A DNA stretch of 64,000 bases, taken from NCBI GenBank assembly GCA_045588655.1, contig JAZNEP010000049.1, positions 1 through 64,000 on the forward strand. The letters run 5' to 3'. Shown here piece after piece: positions 9,829-19,451 of this stretch (position 1 is the first letter of the stretch; each line of letters opens with the position of its first letter). A program made the position numbers and the translations under genes. Source of the stretch: SVFI01 sp045588655 (GTDB lineage: Bacteria > Bacillota > Clostridia > Lachnospirales > Lachnospiraceae). The notes under the pieces are model-generated. The model saw only the letters and a list, made by a program, of their open reading frames with translations. It made no database searches and had not been told where the DNA came from.

Positions 9829-12367
9829 AAATCAACCATTCATTATCCTTCGGTGTATCCTCATGTTTACAAGGAACAGCGTCCTCTGTAACCAAAGACT
9901 CTGTCTCATTTACTACTACTGGCTCTGTTTCTTCCACATCCTTTGCCAACATATCCATGGTAAACTCCTCAACCTCTGCTCTCGGAACACTCCACTTCAT
10001 CTCTTCCGATTCAGTAAAGTTTTCCTTCATAGCAATCTTTTCGTGAAGGTTTGTGTTATAAAGCTTATAAAGCTCGCTGTCCTTTCCAATCTGGTTGTCA
10101 AATGGAATCACCACGTTACCACATTTCAAAAGTCCGGTTCCGCTCGGTGCGTTGTGAACAAAACGCATCTGCGCTTCTGACACACCAATCACCTCAGCTA
10201 ACTTCTCACTATCCAAGTTGGACTGTTTTAACAATACAATGAACTCACTGTTTGCAAGCAAGGTCATAGAAATCGGATTTTGTAACACGTCGATGCAATT
10301 TTGAGATATACCATTACATAAACCACCTTGCTTTCTGACTTTTTTCCAAAGCTGTTGCAAATAAAGGGCGCTGTAATCGCTATTTAGCAACACATGACAT
10401 TCATCAATATAAAGCCATGTCGCTCTACCCTTCTTCGCATTGTTTACAATTCTCTGCTGAATCGCTTCCATCATCACAAGCATCGCAACCGGAGCAAGCT
10501 GGCTTCCTAAGTCCTGAATACCATACACTGTAAAACGATTATCCACATCTACGTTGGTCGGATGGTTAAAGATGTTGAGCGAACCTTCCACAAACAACTC
10601 CAAACAAAGAGCAAGCTCTGCCGCTTCTGACTCATGCTGTTCCTTTAAGATGTTGTAAAAATCCGTCATAACCGGAACAAACTGCTCCTTCCATGCTCGC
10701 ATATACAAATCTCTCACACAGCGGTCAATGATGGAATGGTGCTTCTTATTCAAAGCACTTCCAAGAAGCTGGTCACAAAGAGATAACATAAACTCGGACT
10801 TATCTGCTATCACATCCCGGATACCCTTTTCATTGATGTTGGATAAATCTGCATCTAATGGATTTACATAGTGACTTGTATATGAGGATAGATTGATGAC
10901 CGTTCCGTGAAAGGTTTTCGCAATGTCAAAATACTCATGCATTGGATCAATGACGATAATATCATCTTTGGTGTTAAGAAATACGCTACCCATCTCCTGC
11001 TTCGCAAAGAAACTTTTACCGGAACCCGGCACACCGAAAATAAACCCATTACCATTTACCAAAAGCTTTCGGTTTCCAATATTGACATTCTTGCTAATCT
11101 GGTTGATACCATAGTAATTTCCACCCTTGTCATTTAACTCCTGCACGTTAAAAGGCATTAAAACCGCTACGGACTGTGTAAGCATGGTACGCATGGTTTC
11201 CACCTGTCTTACACCAATCGGAAGTGCAGTATTTAATGCCTCTCTCTGCTTCAGATAATGAATGTCAATGGTAACGGAATTACGCTTGCCAATGGTTTCA
11301 ATGGTTTCCGTTACACTCTCTAACTCTTCCATACTCTCTGCCACAATCACCATCGTAACAGCCGTATAGAATAAGCACTGGTCGTTTTCTCTTACATCAT
11401 CCATAATCTCTTCAATTTCCTTTTTCTCCGTTCGCTTCGCATAGGAAATCTCCGAAGAAAAATCATTGTTACGGTTACGGACTCTTTGCTGCTTTATAAT
11501 ATCATTTTCAATACCAAGATACTTTTTCTGCAAAGTCTTTGTGGTAAGCTCTTTCGGAACCGGAACCACATCAATGCTTGTAATGGAATGAATCGGTAAC
11601 GAAGTCAGCTCGTTTAAGAAACGGTCTGACAAACTACTCGGATACTTCTTAATAAACAAAGCTCTGCAATACTTTCCTTCATCCTCAAATCGGTCTGGAT
11701 AGTATTTCAACATTCCGTTACACAAATCATTACGGAAATCTGCTCCCACCTTCTTCGCATGTTTCATATCAAAGGTGAAATCATCCTCTTTTCCAAGATG
11801 ATAGAAATCGTGTAATACCTTCATTCGCTCATTTCCACGAAGCGGAACAATCTCCGTTCCAAGTTCATTAAATGCTTTGTGGATGGTTGCCTCTAATGTG
11901 GCAAACTGTGCTTTCGCTTCCTCAAAGTTCTTACGTTCAATGGTAAGGGTAAGATAGCGTTCCTGCTCGATCCCCTGTCTGCCCTCACGAATCTTTTCCT
12001 CAATGATGTCGTTGTAAATCTTTCGGAATCGGTCAAACTCATCATACTGATACTGTAAGAGAATCACTTCTCTTAAATCCTGCATGTCCTTATTCTTGTT
12101 GTTGATTGTGATTTTGAAATTGCAATCAAGGGAATTAAGGAACTTGCAGTAACGCTCGAAAATGTCAATCTGCTCCTCTTCACTTGTGGTTGTATAGTTT
12201 ATATCACTGAATCGGTAGCACTTTGAAAAATGGTTCTTTGATACTTCAAAGATACCATTTTCTGCCACTGACATAATCTCGATTGTTTCCTGAATCGACT
12301 TCGGTGTTTTATATAAAGGCTCACTCGCCTTTTTTAACTCCTTAAAGCCATCTGTAAATAATCCCAT
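9821..12367 (-). CDS. VirB4-family type IV secretion ATPase
   Basis: The 848-residue cytoplasmic ATPase powers the conjugation channel. Walker A is GVPGSGKSFF near 445-453, Walker B with the glutamate is LYIDECH near 650, and a conserved GISQN motif follows. Length and order match the VirB4/TraE-like ATPases of Gram-positive ICEs. The start at 12367 has GGAGG about 9 nt upstream. It lies 14 bp after the PrgI-family gene and its stop overlaps the hydrolase start, the usual PrgI-VirB4-hydrolase order. The C-terminal ~60 residues are acidic and look like a disordered tail. Confidence 0.95.
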   Translation of the reverse strand: MGLFTDGFKELKKASEPLYKTPKSIQETIEIMSVAENGIFEVSKNHFSKCYRFSDINYTTTSEEEQIDIFERYCKFLNSLDCNFKITINNKNKDMQDLREVILLQYQYDEFDRFRKIYNDIIEEKIREGRQGIEQERYLTLTIERKNFEEAKAQFATLEATIHKAFNELGTEIVPLRGNERMKVLHDFYHLGKEDDFTFDMKHAKKVGADFRNDLCNGMLKYYPDRFEDEGKYCRALFIKKYPSSLSDRFLNELTSLPIHSITSIDVVPVPKELTTKTLQKKYLGIENDIIKQQRVRNRNNDFSSEISYAKRTEKKEIEEIMDDVRENDQCLFYTAVTMVIVAESMEELESVTETIETIGKRNSVTIDIHYLKQREALNTALPIGVRQVETMRTMLTQSVAVLMPFNVQELNDKGGNYYGINQISKNVNIGNRKLLVNGNGFIFGVPGSGKSFFAKQEMGSVFLNTKDDIIVIDPMHEYFDIAKTFHGTVINLSSYTSHYVNPLDADLSNINEKGIRDVIADKSEFMLSLCDQLLGSALNKKHHSIIDRCVRDLYMRAWKEQFVPVMTDFYNILKEQHESEAAELALCLELFVEGSLNIFNHPTNVDVDNRFTVYGIQDLGSQLAPVAMLVMMEAIQQRIVNNAKKGRATWLYIDECHVLLNSDYSALYLQQLWKKVRKQGGLCNGISQNCIDVLQNPISMTLLANSEFIVLLKQSNLDSEKLAEVIGVSEAQMRFVHNAPSGTGLLKCGNVVIPFDNQIGKDSELYKLYNTNLHEKIAMKENFTESEEMKWSVPRAEVEEFTMDMLAKDVEETEPVVVNETESLVTEDAVPCKHEDTPKDNEWLIYG

Positions 12368-12381
12368 AATACTCTGCCTCC

Positions 12382-12861
12382 TTATCGGTAATACTTAAAC
12401 CAGACTGCAAATCCGGCAAAAGCAACAATCATACATAACAAAAGGACAATCATCATAAGCATGTTTTTTCTTGCTTTCTGAAAATCGTCCTTCTTCTTTC
12501 CACTCTTCTTTTTATCTGTGTTTTCCTGCGTTTCCTGCTTGATGATTTCTGCAAGCTCCCCTTCGCCCTCTGTGGATACATAGGTAAGGGTAGGATTGCA
12601 AAAAGCAAATTGCAGCTTTTTCTTCATCATCTGCATAAAGGTTAATCCCTGATAGGAATAAAACCCGCTAAGCGCAATCGGTGCAACCAGTGGCACTGCG
12701 ATATAGGTGCTAATTGTCAGTCCTACATATTTGTAGGTAAGCAGTACCACAATCCCACCAACGATAACGGATAACACGGAATAGATAAGCTGTCTTGCTG
12801 TCAGTCCCATTACTACCGACTCTTTATAGTTATCAATGTCTTTGTTAATCTCGATAATCAT
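12382..12861 (-). CDS. PrgI-family membrane protein
   Basis: This 159-residue small integral membrane protein is of the PrgI family, a conserved part of Gram-positive type IV secretion systems. It shows the family start (MIIEINKDIDNYKE), two membrane helices at about 27-70, a positively charged middle (KKKSGKKKDDFQKARKN) and a third membrane helix at the C-terminus (about 133-155). The start overlaps the stop of the DUF4313 gene by 4 nt (ATGA), and virB4 follows after 14 bp. This PrgI-VirB4 adjacency is the standard arrangement and supports the assignment. Confidence 0.92.
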   Translation of the reverse strand: MIIEINKDIDNYKESVVMGLTARQLIYSVLSVIVGGIVVLLTYKYVGLTISTYIAVPLVAPIALSGFYSYQGLTFMQMMKKKLQFAFCNPTLTYVSTEGEGELAEIIKQETQENTDKKKSGKKKDDFQKARKNMLMMIVLLLCMIVAFAGFAVWFKYYR

Positions 12862-13268
12862 TTTCTCACCTCTTCCTTTTTAACCTCATCCTTTTCCTGC
12901 ACCTTTCCGATGCTTCGCTCATACATCTCCATTCCATCCGGACAATACTCACGAAGCTTATCAACATTGAACAGATAAAGAGGATAGGTACAAAAACCAC
13001 TCTTTCCTGTAAGACCGGTAAACTCACCAAGTTCGTGTTTCTCGATAAACTCCTCTAACTCAGGCATATTGTTGATGTCTACATAGCCACAATAATCCGG
13101 ACATTTACCCATAAGATTTACCGTAAGATCACCATACGGTTCCGGATACCCTTCACTCTCATCCACCAATCCGATATACAGACAGTTATTGTTGTAATAA
13201 GAGTTAATCTCCAGAGACAGGTTCATCGTCCCATTCCATTTGCTGTTGAATTCCAACTGTTTATTCAT
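12858..13268 (-). CDS. DUF4313-family protein
   Basis: The 136-residue soluble protein matches the DUF4313 pattern from conjugative elements: an N-terminal LEFNSKWNGTMNLSL, a central EPYGDLTVNLMG, and a C-terminal half naming an extended chain (GFCTYPLYLFN). No function is established. It is translationally coupled to prgI by a 4-nt ATGA overlap and lies 12 bp after the VirB6-like gene, so it belongs to the channel operon. No signal peptide, membrane helix or catalytic motif is apparent. Confidence 0.82.
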   Translation of the reverse strand: MNKQLEFNSKWNGTMNLSLEINSYYNNNCLYIGLVDESEGYPEPYGDLTVNLMGKCPDYCGYVDINNMPELEEFIEKHELGEFTGLTGKSGFCTYPLYLFNVDKLREYCPDGMEMYERSIGKVQEKDEVKKEEVRK

Positions 13269-13280
13269 ATCCTTTCACCT

Positions 13281-14123
13281 CTACAATCCTAATGCTTTGC
13301 TTGACAGATTTTGTGCACCCTTCACGCTTCCTACAGTGAGTGCAATCGAAAATGTCATTTCACAAAGGTAAATAAGTGTCTTTGCCCAATCTGCAAATTC
13401 GCCTGTAAAGGTTGGCAGTCCTGCATTGATAAAGGCATTACACACAATAATCGCCAGTGCCATCGTCACCGCTTCAAATGCTACCGATAAGAAATACTTG
13501 CAATATGTCACCGCTGTATGTGCTACAGTACGGTTTCCACTCATGGTCGAAAATGCAATCGAACCAAGTGGCACAATCACAAGCAGTTTCAAAAATCGGA
13601 AGTAAACGGTGTATAACAAAAAGAAGCCACAGATAATGACAATTAAAGATAAAAGGGATGCTAATATCAGCATGATTAAACTCTCCCCAAATCCAAGATT
13701 GCTAATTACATCTGCCTGCTCCTGTGCAATCACTAACTCCGTTCTCGTTCCTTCCGTAAGCAGTCCCACAAGGTTTCCTACCGATGTGAAGATTGCTTTT
13801 AGAATCGTCACAGAATTTGCTACAAAATACTCTGCTAAACCTAAACGGATAAGAATACGAAGAATCACTTCAAATCGCATTTCTTCCCGTATATCAACAC
13901 TCTCCGAACAGAAACCAATAGCAAAGAACAAAACCACAAGGGATGAGCCTATCGCAACAAAGATAGGCTCAATTCCTTCTATCAAACTCCACGGTGTTCC
14001 GCCCTTAAATGCCGTAGGTGACTGACCAAGCAATTCAAATACAAGGGATATCTGGTTATTCCAAAAGGCAAATACCATTTTCAATAAATCTAAAATGACA
14101 TCCCCAAGCTTAAACATATCCAT
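13281..14123 (-). CDS. VirB6/TrbL-like polytopic channel protein
   Basis: The 280-residue membrane protein has about six hydrophobic segments (roughly 55-72, 90-110, 145-175, 180-200, 210-235 and 245-265). It fits the VirB6/TrbL-like inner-membrane component of Gram-positive conjugation channels. It lies directly after the Maff2-type gene and before DUF4313-PrgI-VirB4, the expected order. The ATG at 14123 is preceded by GAGGTG at a suitable distance. Residues conserved across such remote families cannot be judged by eye, so the assignment rests on topology and context. Confidence 0.85.
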   Translation of the reverse strand: MDMFKLGDVILDLLKMVFAFWNNQISLVFELLGQSPTAFKGGTPWSLIEGIEPIFVAIGSSLVVLFFAIGFCSESVDIREEMRFEVILRILIRLGLAEYFVANSVTILKAIFTSVGNLVGLLTEGTRTELVIAQEQADVISNLGFGESLIMLILASLLSLIVIICGFFLLYTVYFRFLKLLVIVPLGSIAFSTMSGNRTVAHTAVTYCKYFLSVAFEAVTMALAIIVCNAFINAGLPTFTGEFADWAKTLIYLCEMTFSIALTVGSVKGAQNLSSKALGL

Positions 14124-14148
14124 GTCACTTCACCTCAATTCTTTACTC

Positions 14149-14505
14149 CTAGAAACCTAAGAATGCTAACACGGATGAAATACCCGCCATCATAACACCT
14201 GCTACAATTCCTTTGAGTGCCGAATTCATAGTTGAAGAATCCTGTTGCTGATAGGCTTGTGCAAACTCCATAACGTTCTTTGCAAGGATAATCACACCTA
14301 CCGCACCGATAACTGCAATGACCAATGTCTTCAAATTATCCAGTGGCTTTGTAACTGCACTTGTATCTGCCGCAAACACGGTAGTGGTCATGTGCATTGT
14401 GGTATAAACGGATGCTGCCACAGCAGGGATAATCACCTTTTTACATACATCCTTTACCTTAGTCACTGCGTTACTAACTAATAAACTGTTCTTATTTTTT
14501 CTCAT
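14149..14505 (-). CDS. Maff2-family small membrane protein (pilin-like)
   Basis: The 118-residue protein has a basic N-terminus, a hydrophobic stretch ending in TTTVFAAD that resembles a signal peptide, then two membrane helices (about 55-75 and 95-117) separated by a polar loop with YQQQDSSTMNS. This is the Maff2 family, found beside VirB6 in Tn1549-like ICEs; a VirB2-pilin-like role is inferred from size and topology. The start at 14505 has AAGGAG 7 nt upstream. The frame extends upstream to 14595 but that part crosses a strong hairpin and is not expected to be translated. Confidence 0.88.
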   Translation of the reverse strand: MRKNKNSLLVSNAVTKVKDVCKKVIIPAVAASVYTTMHMTTTVFAADTSAVTKPLDNLKTLVIAVIGAVGVIILAKNVMEFAQAYQQQDSSTMNSALKGIVAGVMMAGISSVLAFLGF

Positions 14506-14530
14506 AATATCGCTCCTTTTCTTCAAATCT

Positions 14531-14661
14531 GGAGACAAAAATGGATAGAAGAAATCTATCCGGCATTTGTCTCCAACCGGATGGATTTCTTCCACCCACT
14601 TCGTTTACATCTATACAATCGGGATAATCCCGTAGCTTTGGTTAACCGGGCTTTCCCCGGT
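14531..14661 (-). other. Structured leader between virD4 and the Maff2 gene (two or three hairpins)
   Basis: A 184-bp gap separates virD4 from the Maff2 gene. It holds a long imperfect hairpin at 14531-14574 (arms GGAGACA/TGTCTCC plus AATG/CATT and GATAG/CTATC) and a perfect 6-bp stem at 14645-14661 (ACCGGG/CCCGGT). Neither is followed by a clear T-run on the minus strand. They look like mRNA-processing or stabilising structures that set pilin-like protein levels apart from virD4; this role is inferred. Confidence 0.5.
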
Positions 14662-14689
14662 ACGTGTTGCAATAACCACCTCCCAAACC

Positions 14690-16837
14690 TTACTCATACT
14701 GACGGCGAATCTCCATCATTCGTGCTACTGACGTTTCCGGATAGAAATACGAAAGGATTACTTCCTTTGGAACCTTCACCGCTAACGCACGTCTCAGTTC
14801 CTCTTTCTGCTCCATTGTAAATCGGTACTTTAGTGTACGCTGAAGAATGGTTTCTTCCTTATTCGTAACAGACACATCCACATTTTCTGTAGCAGATTCC
14901 TGTTCACTATCCTCTTCCGAGTAAGCAAGCTCCTCCGCTTCTGCTTCTTGAAATCGTCTCTTTTGCTCTGCCTCATCTAGGTTCATAAAACGCTTATTCA
15001 TGTCATCGTCCCCTAGCTTCATAAAATCAGCAAAGGAAATTTCATCAATATACACATTTTCTCCATTTGCCTTCAGCTTCTCAAAGTGCTTCAAGGACTT
15101 CTCATTCAAAAGGGTAAACGCAGGCTCCGTCACACTACTTTGGTTTATCTCATGAATATATGGTTTCTCATCCCCATCTCCAGTCTGTGAAAACATTGGA
15201 TGTTTCGATGTGACATACTTGTTATCCAAAATCGGATCGACACCACGGATAAAGACAAGACATTTCTTCTTATCTAACTTTCGCACTTCATCCGGCATCA
15301 TAATCTCTCTGCCAAGCACATCATAATTTCTTGATGAGCTACCCTGACGTCCTAACGTTTCTCCATTGGAACGCTTATCAATGGTTGCCTTTCCCAACAA
15401 TTTGGATACATACTCATGGGTACTCTGCTCGTTACCACCAAGGTACACAAGAGTATCACAGTTGCCCGGAATCGTTTCCCACGTATCCTTGAATAACGCC
15501 TTAATCTGAGCCAAGTTCTGTATGATAATGACACTTGAAATCTCTCTGCTTCGCATTGTGGAAAGTAGTGAACAATAATCATCCGGCAATGCGACGTTCG
15601 CAAACTCATCTAACATAAAGGTGACATGAATCGGAAGTCTGCCACCGCATACAAAGTCAGCCTGATAATAAAGCTCCTGAAAAATCTGTGTGTAAAGCAT
15701 ACCGATAATAAAGTTATAGGTTTTATCCGAATCCGGAATCACACAGAATAATGCAGTCTTTGTGGAACCATCTCCATTTACGCCGATACCAAGCTCTGCA
15801 AGGTTCAAATCATCTCTCGATAACATGCGTAACACCTGCTTGTTTTCCAATGTGGCAAGTCGTGAATTGGCACTGATAATAATGGAACGAACCGTATCTC
15901 CTGCACCACGCATACACTTGTTATACTGCTTGACAGCCGGATGGTTGGAACCAAGCGGACTGCTTTCCTCCAAAAACTTCATACGCACATCCAATGACGA
16001 AGGTTTTCCCTTCTCTGTTACCTCTGCCTCTGCCATAAGCTTCAGCACGGATGCAAAGTTTCGCTTTGCAGGTTTCATCTCTAACCACACATAATAAAAG
16101 AGAGCCTGCAAAAATAGGCTCTCTGCTTTGTCCCAAAATGGATCTTGAGGGGCGGCACCCTTCGGTGTCGTATTACTCATAATGTTGGTGATAAGTTTCA
16201 CCACATCGGTTTCCTCACGGATATAGGAAAACGGATTGTAGCAATCGGACTTTTCCATATCCATTAAATTGATTACTTTAACATTGTATCCATTCTTACG
16301 AAGCATTTCTCCCTGTGTTCGAAGCAGTTCTCCTTTCGGATCAGTTGCAATAAAGGACGTATTTAACTGCATCAAATTCGGCTTTACCTCATAAAAGGTT
16401 TTACCTGCACCGGAACCTCCGATTATCAGAATGTTATTGTTAAGCTGTGTCTGTCTGGTATTAAGACTTAGTCGCACATTTTGACTAAGGATTCGGTTGT
16501 TGCTTTCCACCTTATCTGCCAACAGCTTATTGACCTGCTTAATATTGGCGAGCTTCGCTGTACCAAACTCTCTGCCGGGCATAAAGTTTCGCTGACTGGT
16601 GTAATACATAATAACCACAATGGTATAAGTCAGTAACGCATAGATTATCATGCGTACAGTAAACTCATTGTAGTAATCGGCAAGTGGATAAGCACACACC
16701 ACTTGAAAACGTTCCATAAATTCATTAAACTCAATGCCCTCTCTCCATGCTCCTGCTACCAGATAACCAAGAAATACAGAAGCAATCGCACCCACAACTA
16801 TCATAAAGAAATTCGGTTTTCGTTTCGTTGTCTGCAT
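14690..16837 (-). CDS. VirD4-type coupling protein (T4CP)
   Basis: The 715-residue ATPase brings the relaxase-DNA complex to the channel. It has two N-terminal membrane helices (about 10-30 and 60-80), Walker A IIGGSGAGKTF near 140-149, Walker B with MLDEFAN near 409, and a further SVIIIQNLAQIK motif. This is the layout of VirD4/TraG-family proteins of the CD1115-like type. The C-terminal ~100 residues are acidic and may contact the relaxosome. The ATG is 2 nt after the PcfB stop and its Shine-Dalgarno AGGAGA overlaps the end of that gene, so the two are coupled. Confidence 0.95.
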   Translation of the reverse strand: MQTTKRKPNFFMIVVGAIASVFLGYLVAGAWREGIEFNEFMERFQVVCAYPLADYYNEFTVRMIIYALLTYTIVVIMYYTSQRNFMPGREFGTAKLANIKQVNKLLADKVESNNRILSQNVRLSLNTRQTQLNNNILIIGGSGAGKTFYEVKPNLMQLNTSFIATDPKGELLRTQGEMLRKNGYNVKVINLMDMEKSDCYNPFSYIREETDVVKLITNIMSNTTPKGAAPQDPFWDKAESLFLQALFYYVWLEMKPAKRNFASVLKLMAEAEVTEKGKPSSLDVRMKFLEESSPLGSNHPAVKQYNKCMRGAGDTVRSIIISANSRLATLENKQVLRMLSRDDLNLAELGIGVNGDGSTKTALFCVIPDSDKTYNFIIGMLYTQIFQELYYQADFVCGGRLPIHVTFMLDEFANVALPDDYCSLLSTMRSREISSVIIIQNLAQIKALFKDTWETIPGNCDTLVYLGGNEQSTHEYVSKLLGKATIDKRSNGETLGRQGSSSRNYDVLGREIMMPDEVRKLDKKKCLVFIRGVDPILDNKYVTSKHPMFSQTGDGDEKPYIHEINQSSVTEPAFTLLNEKSLKHFEKLKANGENVYIDEISFADFMKLGDDDMNKRFMNLDEAEQKRRFQEAEAEELAYSEEDSEQESATENVDVSVTNKEETILQRTLKYRFTMEQKEELRRALAVKVPKEVILSYFYPETSVARMMEIRRQYE

Positions 16838-16839
16838 GA

Positions 16840-17946
16840 CTATCTCCTCCTTGTCTGTGTGGTAGCTTTCGTCATCGCCGGAGCCGCTTTCTGGTAACGC
16901 TCACGAACTGTCTTTTCTACCGAATCATAATGCTTATCAAATAACTCCTCACCACGCATCGTTGAAAGGACACGGTTATCTTCGGAATAAATCTTATACT
17001 GCTTACTCTTATCAAGATAGGTAAGCAATGTCTTTCCGTTATGAATCTCCATAATATCTGCCTTATTAAGCCAGATATAACCTGCCTTTGCACCATACAT
17101 CCCCGGTACTCTCGTCTTTATCGCATGGTCATTTTCCTGTGCGATTAACGTCTTAGAAATGGTAACATCAATCAAGTCCGTATTCTTTGATGCTGCAATC
17201 TGCTTCATACGATTGCTAAGCTCCTGATACTTGCCAATTCGCTTGTCAAAGGCTTCCTTATCCATCACCACGTTGTAATCTTCGCTATTGCCCTGCTTGT
17301 CAATGACACCAATCTGCTCTAACTTATCAAGCACCGTTTTTACTTCATGGTCCTCCATCTGAAAATCTGTCTTTACTTTCTCCACACTGATTGACTTCTT
17401 TTCCATTGCATATTTACCAACCTTTTCAATCAGTCCGTCAATGACATTGTTACTGAGAAATGCTTCCTCAGTGTGGAGTCCCTTGTTTCCCTGACGCTGT
17501 TTCTCCAAATGTTTAAGGAGCAGATTTAACTGCTCCTCATTGCCATTCTTCAAATATTCGTCAATGTCAAACAAGCGACTGTTGGTTAGCTTTTGGGACA
17601 TCATTCGCATTCTCGGTGCCGCTTCGCTATGAAACATAACTTCCGTAATTCCATCGTTACGGTTTGCATCCGGCATTACCGAGTAAAGAATTCCATACTT
17701 CTTAGCCAGCTTTTTAAACTTTCTAAGGTCCTCATCGGCAAAGGAAAGAATCTGAATATCTCCACCCTTTTGCAACATGCCCTTTAATGTGGTCTTACCC
17801 ATTGTTTTCTCATGTGCAAGCATACCCACAATCAAATCTAATGCCTTTTTCATCATATCAAGGGAACCACTGCCAACCTTCATAATGATTTCAATTCCAT
17901 CGTATGCTACACGGATAATTTGTACTGCATCGCTTATCTCCGACAT
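16840..17946 (-). CDS. PcfB-family (DUF3801) conjugation accessory protein
   Basis: The 368-residue cytoplasmic protein resembles PcfB of enterococcal pCF10 in its N-terminal ~150 residues (MLAHEKTMGKTTLKGMLQKGG, then FKKLAKKYGILYSV). The family acts with the VirD4 coupling protein and the relaxase. The extra C-terminal half is longer than in short PcfB proteins and includes a winged-helix-like segment around 170-235. It starts 13 nt inside the upstream hypothetical gene and ends next to virD4, matching the PcfB-PcfC pairing of known systems. Confidence 0.88.
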   Translation of the reverse strand: MSEISDAVQIIRVAYDGIEIIMKVGSGSLDMMKKALDLIVGMLAHEKTMGKTTLKGMLQKGGDIQILSFADEDLRKFKKLAKKYGILYSVMPDANRNDGITEVMFHSEAAPRMRMMSQKLTNSRLFDIDEYLKNGNEEQLNLLLKHLEKQRQGNKGLHTEEAFLSNNVIDGLIEKVGKYAMEKKSISVEKVKTDFQMEDHEVKTVLDKLEQIGVIDKQGNSEDYNVVMDKEAFDKRIGKYQELSNRMKQIAASKNTDLIDVTISKTLIAQENDHAIKTRVPGMYGAKAGYIWLNKADIMEIHNGKTLLTYLDKSKQYKIYSEDNRVLSTMRGEELFDKHYDSVEKTVRERYQKAAPAMTKATTQTRRR

Positions 17947-18242
17947 CCTCGCTCCTCCTCTCGCTCATAGGCTTTTTCATTTGCCTCATGCTTCGCCTGC
18001 TGTTCACGTTTCATGCGTTCTTCTCTCGTTTGGTTAAGTCGTTCACGAATCTGGTCTACATTGGTACTCTTCATCTCCTCTGCGGATATTACAATGCCTT
18101 TTTCCTTGAGAATCATGCGAATCTTTGTCATCGCCTGCTCCTCAATATCTCTGTAAATCTCAATAGCAGATAAAAGATTATCTAACTTAGAAACCCAATC
18201 CGGTACTCTTTCAACCGCACTCTTATTTGCTTCTACGACCAT
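17934..18242 (-). CDS. Small helical conjugation-operon protein of unknown function
   Basis: The 102-residue protein is predicted largely helical, with a very charged C-terminus (about 68-102, rich in E, R and K) suggesting a coiled coil or nucleic-acid contact. No family is recognised. It overlaps the PcfB start by 13 nt and follows the coiled-coil gene by 15 bp, so it sits inside the mobilisation operon. A relaxosome accessory role is possible from position alone. Confidence 0.7.
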   Translation of the reverse strand: MVVEANKSAVERVPDWVSKLDNLLSAIEIYRDIEEQAMTKIRMILKEKGIVISAEEMKSTNVDQIRERLNQTREERMKREQQAKHEANEKAYEREEERGCRR

Positions 18243-18257
18243 AAAAAACTCCTTCCT

Positions 18258-19418
18258 TTACTGATACATCTTCTCTGCAATCACAATCTGGATCGCCTGC
18301 TCCATCTCCTGGGCACTGAAACCACTGTTGATAATGTCAATGACCTCTTCATCCGTAAGTCCGGACTCAATCGCTACCTTAATCTGTTCCAGCTGCTGTT
18401 GATTTAATCCTTTACCCGTCAACTGCTTAATCAGATTCACTCTCTGCTTGCCAAAGAGCTTTTTACCCGCCAATGCAAGTAACCCTTCCGGACTCTTACG
18501 CTGTGTCTGCTCTACATGAACACGTCCCATCACTCCATTCTTATCTGTAATGGTAGTATCAAAATTCATGTTAGGAACTTTTCGTCTGCTTACCTCTTCC
18601 AACTCATCATTCTTCTTTGTAAGCTCCTTTTCCTTGTCCTCAATCTGTCGCACCATATCTTCCTTCTCCTTTCGCAATGCCTCATTTTCTGTACGAAGCT
18701 CACAAAGCTCCTTTTCATAGTGAGCCTTTTCATTCTCAAAAGAAGCTTTGCTATTGGAAACCTCCTCTAATTTCTTTCGAAGCTCAGCATACTCCTTCGT
18801 CGCCTGCGTAATTCTGTCTTGCTGGTCATTGATGATGCGTTCCTTTTCCTCAATCGACTTACTAAGTGCTTCTCGTACATCATCATTACTCTGTGCAATG
18901 GTATCTAATGTGCCAAGCTTATCCATGACCGCTTGTAAAAAGTTACTGTTTTCACCGATACCAGACAGCATTTCCTCAATCTTTTCATAGATTCTCACCG
19001 CTTCCACATTCTCTTCCGGAATACTCTCCTTTGCCTGCTGCATCTTTTCATAAATAGCAGATAATGCCTTATTCAGTGCATGTGGCTCCATACTAGAAGT
19101 AATGGTATCCTTCATACTTTCTACCGGAACACCCTTTAAATGAAAATCAATGATAACTTCTAACTGTCTACACTTGAAATTGCCATTCTTCAGCATACGG
19201 ATAAATTCCTCACTCAGACCTGCTCGCATTGCTCTCGAATACTGCTTCATCTGTGCAACGGATAATTTCTTATCCAAATAGTAATCTATCTGCTTCTCCG
19301 TTAATCCGTATTCCAAATCTTCCTTTGCAAGCTCGATGATTTCCTTATCCAAACTCTGTGCTTCATAGTTTTTGATAATCTCTTTTAGATCGACTTCTTT
19401 CATATTGTTCTGTTCCAT
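18258..19418 (-). CDS. Long coiled-coil mobilisation-operon protein
   Basis: The 386-residue cytoplasmic protein has a helical N-terminal domain (about 1-150) with short repeated motifs such as LTEKQIDYYLDKKLS and LSEEFIRMLKNGN. A long coiled coil follows (about 175-285, nearly all E, K, L, R). The C-terminal domain (about 305-386) reuses similar motifs (LNQQQLEQIKVAIESGLTDEEVI). The related N- and C-terminal short repeats suggest a dimeric scaffold. It lies between the relaxase and PcfB genes, so a relaxosome-organising role is inferred. The start has GGAGG 6 nt upstream. Confidence 0.78.
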   Translation of the reverse strand: MEQNNMKEVDLKEIIKNYEAQSLDKEIIELAKEDLEYGLTEKQIDYYLDKKLSVAQMKQYSRAMRAGLSEEFIRMLKNGNFKCRQLEVIIDFHLKGVPVESMKDTITSSMEPHALNKALSAIYEKMQQAKESIPEENVEAVRIYEKIEEMLSGIGENSNFLQAVMDKLGTLDTIAQSNDDVREALSKSIEEKERIINDQQDRITQATKEYAELRKKLEEVSNSKASFENEKAHYEKELCELRTENEALRKEKEDMVRQIEDKEKELTKKNDELEEVSRRKVPNMNFDTTITDKNGVMGRVHVEQTQRKSPEGLLALAGKKLFGKQRVNLIKQLTGKGLNQQQLEQIKVAIESGLTDEEVIDIINSGFSAQEMEQAIQIVIAEKMYQ

Positions 19419-19451
19419 ACAAATCCTCCATTTCTACAAAAAAATAACAGC

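Noticed and set aside
14506..14595. Longer start for the Maff2 protein
   Set aside because: It would run through a strong hairpin and lacks a ribosome binding site; the ATG at 14505 has AAGGAG and gives a normal signal-peptide start.
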